Positions 46,688 to 46,781 of a DNA stretch of 46,781 nucleotides are shown here, piece after piece; position 1 is the first letter of the stretch, and every line of letters starts with the position of its first letter. The DNA comes from Sphaerobacter sp. Lineage in GTDB: Bacteria > Chloroflexota > Chloroflexia > Thermomicrobiales > Thermomicrobiaceae. The notes below the pieces were generated by a model. The model saw nothing but the letters and a program-made list of their open reading frames with translations. It was not told the DNA's origin and made no database searches. Position numbers and translations under genes: made by a program. The stretch covers positions 1 to 46,781 of the forward strand of contig NZ_JADGHZ010000007.1 of assembly GCF_019683595.1 (NCBI RefSeq). Reading direction: 5' to 3'.

Positions 46688-46781
46688 GATAGCCCAGCCC
46701 GACGCGGTCCGGCGCGAGGCGCCGTGCGGGCCGGGACCTTCACCATGCGCTGGGGGCAGGGGGAGTGCCCCGGGGCAGGGG

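Overview
High-GC bacterial chromosomal window. Gene content (LLM-class oxidoreductases, inositol-lipid-type enzymes, form II molybdenum hydroxylases, Tat-exported solute-binding proteins) suggests a Thermomicrobia/Sphaerobacter-like Chloroflexota; this assignment is inference. From left to right the window contains: a partial 3-hydroxyacyl-CoA dehydrogenase, greA and a YbaK-type deacylase; two tandem CoxL/XdhA-like molybdenum hydroxylase large subunits; a regulator-led oligopeptide-type ABC transporter/amidohydrolase operon with a divergent M20 peptidase; LLM oxidoreductases, a cold-shock protein and an MBL hydrolase; a seven-gene operon (Pot-type ABC transporter, AroM-like protein, HyuA, HyuB); leucyl aminopeptidase; a secreted ScyD/E-like protein with an internal duplication; an RNHCP-domain gene with an unusually long structured leader; a tiny stand-alone transcription unit for a 15-aa peptide; LysM/DUF3006/MBL genes; a CDP-alcohol phosphatidyltransferase and PimA-like glycosyltransferase; a YtrA-like GntR/ABC operon with a clear operator; an SDR; a class A PBP; and nuoABCD. 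The two most unusual signals are (1) 32206-33209, a strong predicted promoter followed by a ~435-nt leader with nested helices and small ORFs ahead of an RNHCP gene that starts with TTG, and (2) 33401-33599 (minus), a complete minimal gene (promoter, SD, 15 codons, terminator). No CRISPR, tRNA, rRNA or transposase was seen.
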